Positions 36,922 through 45,942 of a stretch of DNA of 64,000 nucleotides are shown in pieces (within the stretch, counting starts at the first letter, position 1; each line of letters starts with the position of its first letter). The DNA is taken from the NCBI RefSeq assembly GCF_042429435.1, contig NZ_JBHMAF010000071.1. One strand, 5' to 3'. The stretch comes from Ectobacillus funiculus. Its GTDB lineage: Bacteria > Bacillota > Bacilli > Bacillales > Bacillaceae_G. A program made the translations under genes and the position numbers. The notes under the pieces were generated by a model. It made no database searches and was not told where the DNA came from. It saw nothing but the letters and a program-made list of their open reading frames with translations.

Positions 36922-36928
36922 TATTTCA

Positions 36929-37130
36929 CCCTCCTTTTTAATTTCTTTTTATTTTTAATGCTTACTGTTTTGATACCTAATGCAATACATATAATCCCTA
37001 TTACTTTCCTTAGGGTGTTACCATATCTCCAAGACTATTAACTGTTAATCCAATCAAGAAACTCCCCAGTAGACAAAGCGAAATACCAGATAATGTTTTC
37101 AATACGTTTAGCACTTAAATTCGTCATGAC
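36929..37130 (-). pseudogene. frameshifted small membrane-protein remnant
   Basis: On the minus strand, LSGISLCLLGSFLIGLTVNS and GDMVT appear in one frame and RKVIGIICIALGIKTVSI in the next, ending just before the NTF2-like gene. Together they look like a two-helix membrane protein broken by at least one indel. No family assigned. The following interval to 37749 carries no gene. Confidence 0.4.
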
Positions 37131-37390
37131 ATTTTTTAGAATTGTATCACTTTCTTTAGGACTTGGATACTTTTTCCTTTTCTTTTCTTTTCTTGCTCCC
37201 ATTTAGCCTAAGGCGCTGTGGGAAAAATAAATCCAAAACAACTTTGCAATAGGCATTTATGAAGCAAGTATATAATTGCTCTCTAGGTAAAATCGCGGGC
37301 AATTGGTAGCACAATTTTTTTTTGTCTACTTGGATTCTGTCCATTTTTTCCGGATGGAGTGGACTAAAAACATTCAGGTTCGTAAAAAAG

Positions 37391-37484
37391 TGATGGGGAC
37401 GTAAGGGGGACAGGAGTTACTTTTTATGGGGACACGGTAGGGACACCACTCAAAAATAGGGGGACACAATGGAGACATTTTTAC
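37391..37484. repeat. GGGGACA-rich repeat segment
   Basis: GGGGAC(A) occurs about five times at uneven spacing (GATGGGGACG, AGGGGGACAGG, ATGGGGACACGG, TAGGGACACC, AGGGGGACACAATGG). Such blocks flank REP-associated or Tn7-like transposases in Bacillaceae, but none is present here. Probable remnant. Confidence 0.35.
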
Positions 37485-37749
37485 CATTTTCGTGTACCCA
37501 TGGTTTTGTCAGGCCTTGCCTGACTCCGCACCCAGAGTGGGGACAAAAACCCCTTATGCTCTTCTACCTCTCTGAAAAAACGGCACCCAAAATGTTTCTA
37601 AATGTACCTAACATGTCGTATTGGTAGTTCAAATAAAACAGTTATTCGTTTTCAGATTCATTGTTTCCGTTGCCATGAATCTATAGCCAATTTGCTAAAA
37701 AAGCATAAAAAATATAAAGTGTAGTCAATACACTAAGGAGGTAATTCAA

Positions 37750-37842
37750 ATGAAAAAACTTTTAAATTTAGTCGCTACAGCAATGGAAGAATACGGAAAA
37801 CTAATGGATGCATACGGAAATGCTCGGATTCGTACCAAATAA
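37750..37842 (+). CDS. 30-residue peptide gene with strong ribosome site and terminator
   Basis: CTAAGGAGG, nine bases before an ATG, starts a 30-codon frame (MKKLLNLVATAMEEYGKLMD, then AYGNARIRTK) ending TAA. A perfect terminator follows at 37913-37951. The peptide is amphipathic-helix-like, with a short hydrophobic start and a basic tail, and has no signal-peptide cleavage site. The complete transcription-translation unit argues it is real. Function unknown: possibly a small regulatory peptide, toxin or bacteriocin-like product. Confidence 0.6.
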   Translation: MKKLLNLVATAMEEYGKLMDAYGNARIRTK

Positions 37843-37912
37843 GTTTTTTAACTTAAGTCATCAAAAGCGAGGAGTAAATAATCATGATTTCTCCGTATCA
37901 TAAAATTCACTA

Positions 37913-37951
37913 GCCGACTCACGAAAATAAAAAAACGAGTCGGCGTTTTTA
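37913..37951 (+). terminator. intrinsic terminator of the 30-residue peptide gene
   Basis: GCCGACTC...GAGTCGGC is a perfect 8-bp stem followed by GTTTTTA. Confidence 0.75.
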
Positions 37952-38009
37952 TGTGAAAAATGCCTCCGTTTATGAATCTTTCCATCTCTCCATTCCTTGT
38001 ATAAGGTAT

Positions 38010-38812
38010 TTATTTCAAATGTTCATAGCATTCGAGGACTTTGATATTTAATAATCTTGTTTTAGAGACCATACCAGCACTTTCTAGCATTTGCTTTGAG
38101 GGAACATTATAATACCAGCACCCACAAATCGGATTTAGCTTATTGTCATAACACCATTCCTTTAGGTGATGTATGATTGTTCTACCTATTCCTTGTTTTC
38201 TGTACTGTTCATTTGTAAACATTCCGATACTTGCATACCCGTCAAGTAATTTACTTCGTTCTACAATTCAATTCCTATTCCAAGCAGTATATTTCCTTTG
38301 ATGAAGGTGAATATTTCTCTATTTTCAATGCGTTGTTCCACTTTATCAATGAAGTCCTGACATACCTCGGTTATTTTGCTAGCATCATTAGGAACGGCAG
38401 CTTTGAATTCTCCATCTTTATAAAGTTTTTCTGTTGGAATTTCCACTTTGTTATCTTGGAAAAAGTAAGCTTGTTTTTCGATTTTATAATCATCATCTAA
38501 TGCCAAACTTAAAAAAAGTTCATCGCATGTTGGAACCATTATGGATTGGACAGAATGATCTCTAAGAACATTTTTAAAAATCTCCTGGGATTCATTATAA
38601 TAGGATGACCCTAAATAAAATTGTGTAAGATACCGATTACTATGAACGGCAAAATAACCTGCCACTTCAGAATTATAGTTGATAGTATAAAATGTAGAAT
38701 TGAGAATATGCTCCTCCAGAAAAGAATCAATAGGAGAGCTTAATGTACTTACATATTTCTGGATTACTTTTTCAACATCACCTTGCTTACATTCTTGAAA
38801 ATAGAAACTCAA
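38010..38812 (-). pseudogene. GNAT-family N-acetyltransferase with a one-base frameshift
   Basis: Two minus-strand frames join into one acetyltransferase of about 265 residues. The N-terminal part ends GNILLGIGIEL-stop at 38261. The next frame continues ERSKLLDGYASIGMFTNEQY and then RKQGIGRTI, the acetyl-CoA loop (Q/RxxGxG/A), to 38010. Restoring one G in GAATTGTAG (about 38262) gives an uninterrupted reading, so the lesion is a single-base deletion or a sequencing error. I prefer a TTG start at 38812 behind AGGGGG; ATGs at 38851 and 38845 lack a ribosome site. Substrate unknown. Confidence 0.65.
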
Positions 38813-39036
38813 ATTTGAATACCCCCTATTTTTTGTTGACCTCATGAACATTCATACAATCTATCGTCTTACTCACAGAAGAAAAACGTTATTTAATAAA
38901 TGATCCTTTCACCCCAAATGATTCTAAAATATATATATAAAATTTTCCTTATGTTGATGGAATCCTGCTTGATACATTTGTTGTCCGGCCGTTATTAGTT
39001 CCTGAAATGCTTAATCAACGGATTCCCCCTTCTAAA

Positions 39037-39080
39037 ATAGAAATAGCCTCAATCCCTTAGGAATTGAGACTACTTCTATT
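39037..39080 (-). terminator. intrinsic terminator of the sucrose operon
   Basis: AATAG...CCTCAATCC and GGAATTGAG...CTATT form a long imperfect stem about 45 bp beyond the fructokinase stop. Confidence 0.6.
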
Positions 39081-39122
39081 ACCACTCTCACAAGATGAAC
39101 ATCGTGATACTAGCAGCTTACT

Positions 39123-40103
39123 TTACCTAGTACTTAAAAAGGTTAAAATATGTTTCTTTGCAGGTATTGCAGGTATTGCCCCCTTTACAGAGGCTGTAAG
39201 AGCTCCGCTAGCATTAGAAAACTCTAAAATTTCCTTGTGATGCACATTTAGTAACTGAACCAGGTTTGTCACTTGAACATCCTTTTCAAGTAATTTATAT
39301 AAAAATCCTCCCATAAATGCATCTCCCGCCCCAGTTGTATCAGCAACGGTTACCTTAAACCCTGAGGATTTATATCTCCCTTCTTTAGTATATAATTCGG
39401 CACCTTTCGCACCTTGTGTATATAAAACAGCTTGAACATCTCCTACAAATAAAGACTGGATTGCTTCAGTTACATCCGAAATGCCCGTAATAAACTCCAA
39501 TTCTTCATCAGAAACTTTAACAATGTGAGCTAGCGGCAGGAATGCTAGGACTGTGTCTCGGCATGCTGCAGGACTATTCCAGAGAGGCAGTCGTATATTC
39601 GGGTCAAAGCTGATAATGCCCCCACGGGATTTTACTGCTTCAATGGCTTTTCCATGAGCATATTTCATAGGGCTTTCCACTAAATCTACTGAACCAAAGT
39701 GAAGAATATCTCCTGTTGAAAACCAATCTGATTGTATATCATGATCTGTTAACAATAAATCAGCTGATGGGTTACGATAGAATGCAAAGTCACGTTCCCC
39801 ATCTTCTTTAACAGAGACAAAAGCTAAACCCGTATTCGCCTCATTTGTTCGTAAAATTTTATCTACCTCAACATCATTATGTTTTAGAGTATCAATGAGA
39901 AAATCTCCAAATGCATCATTACCCAGCTTTGTAATGAGGGAAGATTTCCCTCCATACTTAGCAACAGCCACAGCAACATTTGCTGGAGCCCCGCCCGGTA
40001 CTTTCTCAAAAGTTGATACGTGCTTTAGTTGCTCCCCTTTTTGCAGTGCAATAAAATCAATTAGTGCTTCTCCAATACAATATAGCTTTCCCACATGTTC
40101 CAC
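39123..40103 (-). CDS. scrK: fructokinase, PfkB family
   Basis: A PfkB/ribokinase-family sugar kinase of about 323-326 residues, phosphorylating the fructose released from sucrose 6-phosphate. Signatures are CIGEALIDFIALQKG at the start, VPGGAPANVAVAVAKYGG (~36-53) and DTTGAGDAFMGGFLY (~250) with the catalytic Asp. Start options are GTG at 40103 or GTG at 40094; the latter is better spaced from TGAGGTGG. It lies 200 bp downstream of the sucrose hydrolase gene on the same strand, the usual scrB-scrK pairing. Confidence 0.88.
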   Translation of the reverse strand: MEHVGKLYCIGEALIDFIALQKGEQLKHVSTFEKVPGGAPANVAVAVAKYGGKSSLITKLGNDAFGDFLIDTLKHNDVEVDKILRTNEANTGLAFVSVKEDGERDFAFYRNPSADLLLTDHDIQSDWFSTGDILHFGSVDLVESPMKYAHGKAIEAVKSRGGIISFDPNIRLPLWNSPAACRDTVLAFLPLAHIVKVSDEELEFITGISDVTEAIQSLFVGDVQAVLYTQGAKGAELYTKEGRYKSSGFKVTVADTTGAGDAFMGGFLYKLLEKDVQVTNLVQLLNVHHKEILEFSNASGALTASVKGAIPAIPAKKHILTFLSTR

Positions 40104-40304
40104 CTCATTTATAGTTTAAAACTCCTGTTCTTAGCTCAAATTATAATTAAGAAGCCAAGGCTTTTTGTGAAAGCACTTGGCGAACTTTATTTTTATAAAT
40201 TACTTAAAGAAAATCTATTATACTTCTTTTTCTAAACCTATGGAGCAATATAACATAAGGACATAATCCTAGCTGTACGTAACAGATTCTTGAAACAAAC
40301 TACT

Positions 40305-41792
40305 TTATTTATTTTCTTTCCAAATATCTTTCAATTTCCACATTTTTAAATCTTTGATACGAACCTCTCCATTTTTCGCGTAGAGTTGAAAATCCAAACT
40401 TGATGTTTGTGGATAGATTCTACTTGTCATTACATTAAAACCTTCGTTAGCAAATACCTCGACAGATGAGCGATCTAGATAAAGATGAAGTGACAACGTA
40501 TCAGATTGCAGTTCGACTTTACTGTTGCGAATCCCACTTACACCACTACCTGACTTTTCACGGTCAATAAATAATTTAGAGGTCTTAACATTAAATCCAA
40601 CGATTGTCTCCTCTGTTCCTTCCTCATTACATCTAAGTTTTAAACCAAACTCATCTGCCGTCACATCTTTCAGTGAAAATTCTACTTTTATTTCGAGCAG
40701 TTCTTCTTTGATCCCTGTATGAACGCTCTCATTATTAATGGCCTCTATAGATAGATCAATGGGTTTCTCACGAAGCATTGCCAGCTCAGAAACAGGATTC
40801 ATCGCAAGCTTTCCATCATCAGCAAGAGTCAGCTCGCGAGGCAATGTTAAAGCACCAGCCCAACCATGCTCTTTTGTTGGCATCGGGGATTCCCACATAT
40901 CCATCCAGCCGATAGCGATACGTCGACCTTGATCATCAAGCAACGTTTGAACAGCATAGAAGTCGTGTCCATAATCTAACTCTGTAAACTCACCATGCGA
41001 AAATTTGAGTGTATCATAATTAAAATCTCCCACAATATAACCTGTTTGGAACAGATTTTGATACTTCTCTCCTTCAGCTGCCATTCCCTGCGGTGAAAAT
41101 AACAGCACATGCTTTCCGCCAAGTTCAAAGAAATCAGGGCACTCCCACATATATCCTTCTGTTCCATCGCTTTCTTCCAATACGCCAAGATATTCCCACT
41201 GTCTTAAATCTTTTGACTTATATAAAACAACTTTTCCAGTATCTTCTTTTCTAGTTCCTAGGACCATATACCAATGGTCTTCATGCTTCCATACTTTTGG
41301 ATCGCGGAAATGCCCAGATCCTTCTTCTGGGTGTTTCGCGATAACCGGATTGACAGCTTCTTTTGTAAAATGAATACCGTCCGTACTTGTCGCAATACAT
41401 TGTGATTGGTCAAGAATATCCTTCTCACGATCAACCCATATGTTACCTGTGTAAATTAACGTCAGTACTCCGTTATCATCAACCGCGCTTCCTGAAAAAC
41501 AGCCATCCTTGTCATACGCTTCTGTCGGTGCAAGAGCAATCGGCAAGTGTTCCCAATGAACCAGGTCTTTGCTTTTAACATGCCCCCAGTGCATCGGTCC
41601 CCAATTTTCGTCATATGGATGATGCTGGTAAAACACATGATATTCCCCTTTATACTGGACTAAACCATTAGGATCATTAATCCAATTAGCCGGTGCCATA
41701 ATATGGTATCCCAGTCGGTAGTGATCGTTTACTTTTTCTTTAGCATTCTTAAGTGCTTCTTCCGCCTGTTGAAGTTTGTTTACTGCTAACAT
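40305..41792 (-). CDS. scrB: sucrose-6-phosphate hydrolase, GH32
   Basis: A 495-residue GH32 enzyme splitting sucrose 6-phosphate to glucose 6-phosphate and fructose. The nucleophile motif is WINDPNGLVQYKGEYHVFYQ (~37-56), the RDP triad is in GSGHFRDPKVWKH (~165), and the acid/base EC in YMWECPDFFELGG (~220). The C-terminal beta-sandwich (~345-490) is complete. Length fits ScrB/SacA. Two abutting ScrR-type operators lie about 215 bp upstream. No scrA (PTS IIBC for sucrose) is in the window, so uptake must be encoded elsewhere. Confidence 0.92.
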   Translation of the reverse strand: MLAVNKLQQAEEALKNAKEKVNDHYRLGYHIMAPANWINDPNGLVQYKGEYHVFYQHHPYDENWGPMHWGHVKSKDLVHWEHLPIALAPTEAYDKDGCFSGSAVDDNGVLTLIYTGNIWVDREKDILDQSQCIATSTDGIHFTKEAVNPVIAKHPEEGSGHFRDPKVWKHEDHWYMVLGTRKEDTGKVVLYKSKDLRQWEYLGVLEESDGTEGYMWECPDFFELGGKHVLLFSPQGMAAEGEKYQNLFQTGYIVGDFNYDTLKFSHGEFTELDYGHDFYAVQTLLDDQGRRIAIGWMDMWESPMPTKEHGWAGALTLPRELTLADDGKLAMNPVSELAMLREKPIDLSIEAINNESVHTGIKEELLEIKVEFSLKDVTADEFGLKLRCNEEGTEETIVGFNVKTSKLFIDREKSGSGVSGIRNSKVELQSDTLSLHLYLDRSSVEVFANEGFNVMTSRIYPQTSSLDFQLYAKNGEVRIKDLKMWKLKDIWKENK

Positions 41793-42006
41793 CCTATCCT
41801 CTCCCTATCTATCCTTTTGTAATTTTTCGAATTGTCTTGTAAGCCTTTGCTTTTTTTATAAGGTAAAGTTGAAGCCTATGTTGTGAATAAAAAAGAAAAC
41901 ATACATACATACTTAACTTCCAATACAGGATTTTTAAACTTCTCCCCTGAAAGAAAGATTTAGAACCTTTTACTTGAATAGTGCAAGCATTTTCAACTGT
42001 ATTATA

Positions 42007-42040
42007 TGTCAACCGGTTTCACATGTCAACCGGTTTCACA
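42007..42040. promoter_or_regulatory. two abutting ScrR operators
   Basis: TGTCAACCGGTTTCACA is repeated exactly, end to end (42007-42023 and 42024-42040). Each unit is a palindrome around CCGG of the LacI/ScrR type (AAACCGGTT core), placed upstream of scrB and beside scrR. Confidence 0.75.
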
Positions 42041-42061
42041 AATAGGTCACATGATATATAA

Positions 42062-42100
42062 AACCTAAAAAACATTGTATAACGGCAATGTTTTTTAGGT
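42062..42100. terminator. intrinsic terminator
   Basis: AACCTAAAAAACATTG and CAATGTTTTTTAGGTT form a 16-bp stem around an 8-base loop. It lies downstream of scrR, between it and the scrB operators, and insulates the two units. Confidence 0.75.
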
Positions 42101-42196
42101 TATTTGAAAAATGGAGTATAATTTGTTTCTTTTTCAACTTGTTATAAAGCTTTTCAACTGTAAGCTGTTAAATTTGTTACATGAACAAATTAGCTT

Positions 42197-43180
42197 TTAC
42201 GTAGTTTCCCCTTTTAAAAGTTTAATTGGAAGGCGGATTTCCAGTGGTAAATCATTAACTTCACCTTCAATTTTTTTTAATAATATATCAATTGCCGTTT
42301 GGGCAATTAAACTAATGGGCTGCTGTATCGTTGTCAATTCCGGCAGTAATATTTGACCCGTTTCTGTTCCGTCATAACCGACAACTTTTATTTGTTTTGG
42401 TATATCTTTCCCTCGTTTTTTTGCCTCAGCCATGAAGGCGGCTGCAAATAAATCACTACTCGCAAAAATACCGTCTACTTCTGGTTGTTCATCAAGGATC
42501 TTACTCATTACTTCTTGTTGACTTGGCCGATCAAATGCCTCTAGAATTTCATATGTAATGGGGGTTCTCCCGTACCTTTCCATTACATCCTCATACGCTT
42601 TTCTCCTTAATTTTGCCGGTGTTTCCAACTCGCCTGATCCATTAATATGAACAATATGTTGACAGCCTTTCGAGATTAACAATTCTGTCGCTGTTTCACC
42701 ACCCGCATAATTGTCGGAACTAACTACAGGAATTGTTTCTGAGAGGTTACGATCAATTGCTACAACATTTAAATTTTGCTGATGATAATTCAGAATACCT
42801 CGATTGTGTGTCCCAACAATGATTCCATCTACTTGATTTCGCATAAGCATTTCTAAATATTTCTCTTCTTCATCTATACGATTTAAGCTGTTGCAAAGCA
42901 ACACTTTATAACCTAATTTGGCACAGATATTCTCTATGTGAAAGGTGAGTTCACCAAAAAACGGATTACTTATTGTTGGAAAAATTAATCCTATCAAGTT
43001 CGTTCGTTTATTAAATAAAGAGCGTGCAACATCGTTTGGAAAATAATTCAATTCATTCATTGCCTTGTGAACATTTTCTCTTGTTTCCGTACTGATGTAA
43101 CCACGATTATTCAATACCCTAGAAACCGTTGTTCGTGAAACACCTGCTAATCTTGCCACATCCTCAATTTTAGGCTTCAT
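42197..43180 (-). CDS. scrR: LacI-family sucrose operon repressor
   Basis: A 327-residue LacI-type repressor with an N-terminal helix-turn-helix (IEDVARLAGVSRTTVSRVLN, ~5-24) and a periplasmic-binding-like sugar domain (LIGLIFPTISNPFFGELTFH, VVGYDGTETGQILLPELTTI). I chose the ATG at 43180 because AGGAGG lies eight bases upstream; the longer upstream frame is untranslated. Same strand as scrB and scrK but separated from them by a terminator and the operators, so it is probably transcribed from its own promoter. The ligand is probably fructose or a sucrose derivative. Confidence 0.85.
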   Translation of the reverse strand: MKPKIEDVARLAGVSRTTVSRVLNNRGYISTETRENVHKAMNELNYFPNDVARSLFNKRTNLIGLIFPTISNPFFGELTFHIENICAKLGYKVLLCNSLNRIDEEEKYLEMLMRNQVDGIIVGTHNRGILNYHQQNLNVVAIDRNLSETIPVVSSDNYAGGETATELLISKGCQHIVHINGSGELETPAKLRRKAYEDVMERYGRTPITYEILEAFDRPSQQEVMSKILDEQPEVDGIFASSDLFAAAFMAEAKKRGKDIPKQIKVVGYDGTETGQILLPELTTIQQPISLIAQTAIDILLKKIEGEVNDLPLEIRLPIKLLKGETT

Positions 43181-43894
43181 TCCATGTCCTCCTGCGCTTT
43201 TAAAACCCATACATATTATACTAGTACCCAAACAGCTAGGAAAGTTCTTGTTTATTACAAATAAATAAATTTCATAAAAAAACAGGCATTTCCTGCCCGT
43301 TTCTAACTTTATAAACATTATAATACGCATCCTACGTGAAAAGCTAATCACTCAGGTTTCCTTCTGTGAAAGCCTCACTATATAACAAAGAGTATAATCA
43401 AAAATAAAGTCACCCAATATAGTCACTATAAAAAGTTATTGATAAAGGTATCTATTTCGAATCGGTTTCCTTTAAAATCAATTTAAAGTAGTATTATAGA
43501 TGTATAAGTTATAGTAATTATATAGGGTCACTATTATATATAACCATTAGTTTATCAATCATAAATATCTTACAAAAAACAAACCGAATATGAAGTTCAG
43601 AGGTGTTAGGGACCTCATATGGATACTATTCATGGGCACTTATTTTAAACAATTTTATATTTGTAGGCGTAAAACCACGATACCTTTAGGTTCGTGGTAG
43701 TTCACGTAGTGTCAAATCAGCAAATCATACAACGTTTGTCTTAGAAAAAGTGAAGCCTTTTGGAGTAATAGGATGCCAAAGGAATGATCATCCACATAAA
43801 GGTTCATTAGAATAGATGGTATTGCACAGGTCTTTATGAGTTGCAACAATCTATATCGATATAAGCACATTGAACCATTTTTCCGGACTATCTT
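43181..43894. other. gene-free interval with an IS-end hairpin
   Basis: AT-rich sequence without a supported gene. At 43658-43706 it holds, inverted, the hairpin end found at 35476-35525. The stretch 43712-43890 has a weak open frame on the minus strand that I do not trust; it may be a decayed IS200-type scrap. Confidence 0.5.
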
Positions 43895-43990
43895 TAACAG
43901 ATTTTCCGGAAAGAAGTCCCCCTCCTCAAGGAGTGGGAAGGGCATAGCCCAAACGAGTAGGTGGGGGATGAATTTCCGGTAGGCGCAAGC

Positions 43991-45328
43991 CTACAAAACT
44001 GAGAATTGCCAGTTATTATTATGGCAAATCAATTCTAAACAACTCAAATTCACCTGTTTATAAGATTTGCCTGGAACCGTAATGTAATCTCCTTGTATGT
44101 TTTTTACATAACAACTTTGTCCACTAAATCCACTAATCCAACCAACTTGTCCAAACACACAAACTTTGTCATTCAAATGCCAGGAACCAACTGATTTTGT
44201 ATTCTTTTCATTGCGTGTAGCTGTTCTATTCTTCTCTTTTCTGCCCTTACGTGCAGTTGCTTCATGTAAAGAGCGTTTTTTCTTTCTAAATTGTTTGATG
44301 TAGAGAACGTGATCTGTATTTTCTTTGATGTTTATTATCCCTGTAGCTGCAACGGCATCATTATAATGTGTTTTTTCCAGTTGAAGTTCTTTTCTTCTTG
44401 GTGTAGTGATGCTGCCATAGGTAATGTGAGCATCTGAATACTGATCAAATACCCTTCTACGAAAGATGTTCATAAAGGGTCCTTCTTTGTAGCGTTTGGT
44501 TTTCTTCTTCTCAACCATCCACTTCCAAAGAATGTTACCTTCCTGATGGTTCTCATGGGTATGGCAAGTTGTGCAAACAGTAATTAAGTTGGATGCTGCA
44601 TGGCTTCCATCATGGCTTCTGTAGATGATATGGTGCGTTTGTAAAATGCCACCTTTTTTCTTACAGACTTGGCAAGTGTAGTTGTCTCTCGCAAAGACAA
44701 AATATCGTACATCATAATACCCAAAGGTATCACCTTCTTGATATTCCTTGCCTTGTATGTCCGGATTCATCATCTTTTGTACGTCAAACTTTCCTACTTC
44801 TATGTGAAGTTTACATGTTGGAAGGAATGAATAAAAGGTATCTATCCAATGAAATGAGTTATCTATTCTGCTCTGAATAGAAGGTGGAAGCCACCCTTTT
44901 GGACGGGACGAAGTGAAGGATATGGATATTTTACGATATCCTCCTTTCTTTTTTCCTTTCCCTTCTACATACACGCGTTTTGTTTTGTACTTGAACTTTG
45001 ACCTTCTGTATCGTGTTTTACGATTTCTTCTGCTTCTTCTATAGATTTTCTTTGTTTCCAGGTTGCTTTTTACATCTTGACGTAGCTCTATTTCTGCTTT
45101 TCCAAGAACCTTTTCATCGGATGTAACGGCAGCTCCCATGTGCTTTGCACCTAAATCAATTCCTAATTTTGTTTCTTGTGTTGTTTCTCCCGTTGTATAT
45201 GATAACTGAATTGTAAAAGGGTTGTATCTTACAATGGTTGCTTTTTGTTCTTTTAGTAGAATTCTAGCCTTACGAGTCGAACAAGGCATAAGCGGCTCTC
45301 CTCGTAAGTTTCTGACGAATACTCGCAA
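43991..45328 (-). CDS. iscB: IscB, RNA-guided HNH/RuvC endonuclease
   Basis: A 445-residue OMEGA nuclease. In order: the PLMP domain (RGEPLMPCSTRKARILLKEQ, ~9-28), RuvC-I (LGIDLGAKHMGAAV, ~57), the Arg-rich bridge helix (KKIYRRSRRNRKTRYRRSKF, ~92-111), RuvC-II (LHIEVGKFDVQKMMN, ~178), an HNH domain with CQVC...CTTC zinc pairs and the THHIIYRS catalytic His (~216-260), and RuvC-III (KTHYNDAVAATGI, ~325), then a C-terminal beta domain. All catalytic residues I can check are present. A TTG start follows AAGGAGGG. This is the Cas9-ancestor family, guided by an RNA encoded just upstream. Confidence 0.92.
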   Translation of the reverse strand: MRVFVRNLRGEPLMPCSTRKARILLKEQKATIVRYNPFTIQLSYTTGETTQETKLGIDLGAKHMGAAVTSDEKVLGKAEIELRQDVKSNLETKKIYRRSRRNRKTRYRRSKFKYKTKRVYVEGKGKKKGGYRKISISFTSSRPKGWLPPSIQSRIDNSFHWIDTFYSFLPTCKLHIEVGKFDVQKMMNPDIQGKEYQEGDTFGYYDVRYFVFARDNYTCQVCKKKGGILQTHHIIYRSHDGSHAASNLITVCTTCHTHENHQEGNILWKWMVEKKKTKRYKEGPFMNIFRRRVFDQYSDAHITYGSITTPRRKELQLEKTHYNDAVAATGIINIKENTDHVLYIKQFRKKKRSLHEATARKGRKEKNRTATRNEKNTKSVGSWHLNDKVCVFGQVGWISGFSGQSCYVKNIQGDYITVPGKSYKQVNLSCLELICHNNNWQFSVL

Positions 45329-45587
45329 GTTTCGTCCCTCCTTAGAGTTTGTTTCCCTTCGTCAATGTTGGATAAGCTTCTTGCTTCAGGTTGACCGTTC
45401 CTCCTCTCAGAACTGTTACAGAGCCTGAACGACAGATTGTGCTTGGGAATCACACAAAGCCGTATTGACTTACCCAACGTAGTCACTCGCTATGGCTCAC
45501 CATATACCGGAGACCGAGACTAGACAACTAGGCTTTTACAAGCCCCCACTTCAAAACGTGTTAACGTTTAAGTGGTGGGTAGTTGAC
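45329..45587 (-). ncRNA. omega-RNA of the IscB system
   Basis: The 259 bp between the element's left end and the iscB start contain no ORF and many complementary segments (CCTAGTTGTCTAG, CACAATCTGTCGTTCAGGCT, GAGAGGAGGAACGG). Position directly 5' of iscB on the same strand is where omega-RNAs are encoded. By the known rule, the guide is the 5'-most part, transcribed from DNA just outside the left end, here about 45588-45605 (ACTGCAAATCACTTAT on the minus strand). Guide limits are approximate. Confidence 0.7.
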
Positions 45588-45942
45588 ATAAGTGATTTGC
45601 AGTATCTAGGACGGCTTTATATATATTTTTGGTACCCCCACCTACTCGCTAACGCTCCTTGAGGTGGGAGATTCTGTATCTTCTTCCTAGGAAGCGAAAT
45701 ACAGAGCCGTTCAACAGGCTTCTCATAGGGCAAATAGGGAGAGCTCACACTTTCTTGTACGTGACAAAGTCACCGAGGTGACCTTGTCTCATACAAGTAG
45801 TGATAGTTGCTTCTCTTTTTTCACCCTATACGTGTTGCGATGTTCTTGCACCAATGCACCCACCATTCTGGAGCTCAATCCTTCTGGCTTTTGCGGCAAA
45901 ATGATGGTGATGCAAGAACAGATGATGCCATTCTAAACGAAG

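Larger units (their letters stand above)
43895..45587 (-). mobile_element. IS200/IS605-type element carrying iscB
   Basis: The left end on the minus strand begins GTCAACTACCCACCACTTA at 45587 with a hairpin closing at GAAGTGGGGG. The right end, about 43917-43970, is the palindrome CCCCCACCTACTC...CTCCTTGAGGAGGGGG with the GGGCTATGCCC landmark. No Y1 transposase (tnpA) is encoded, so movement would depend on a TnpA elsewhere. The exact right border is uncertain by about 20 bp. Confidence 0.75.

Noticed and set aside
43712..43945. 77-residue minus-strand frame downstream of the IscB element as a gene
   Set aside because: It overlaps the element's right end and has no ribosome site or recognisable family; at most it is a decayed scrap.
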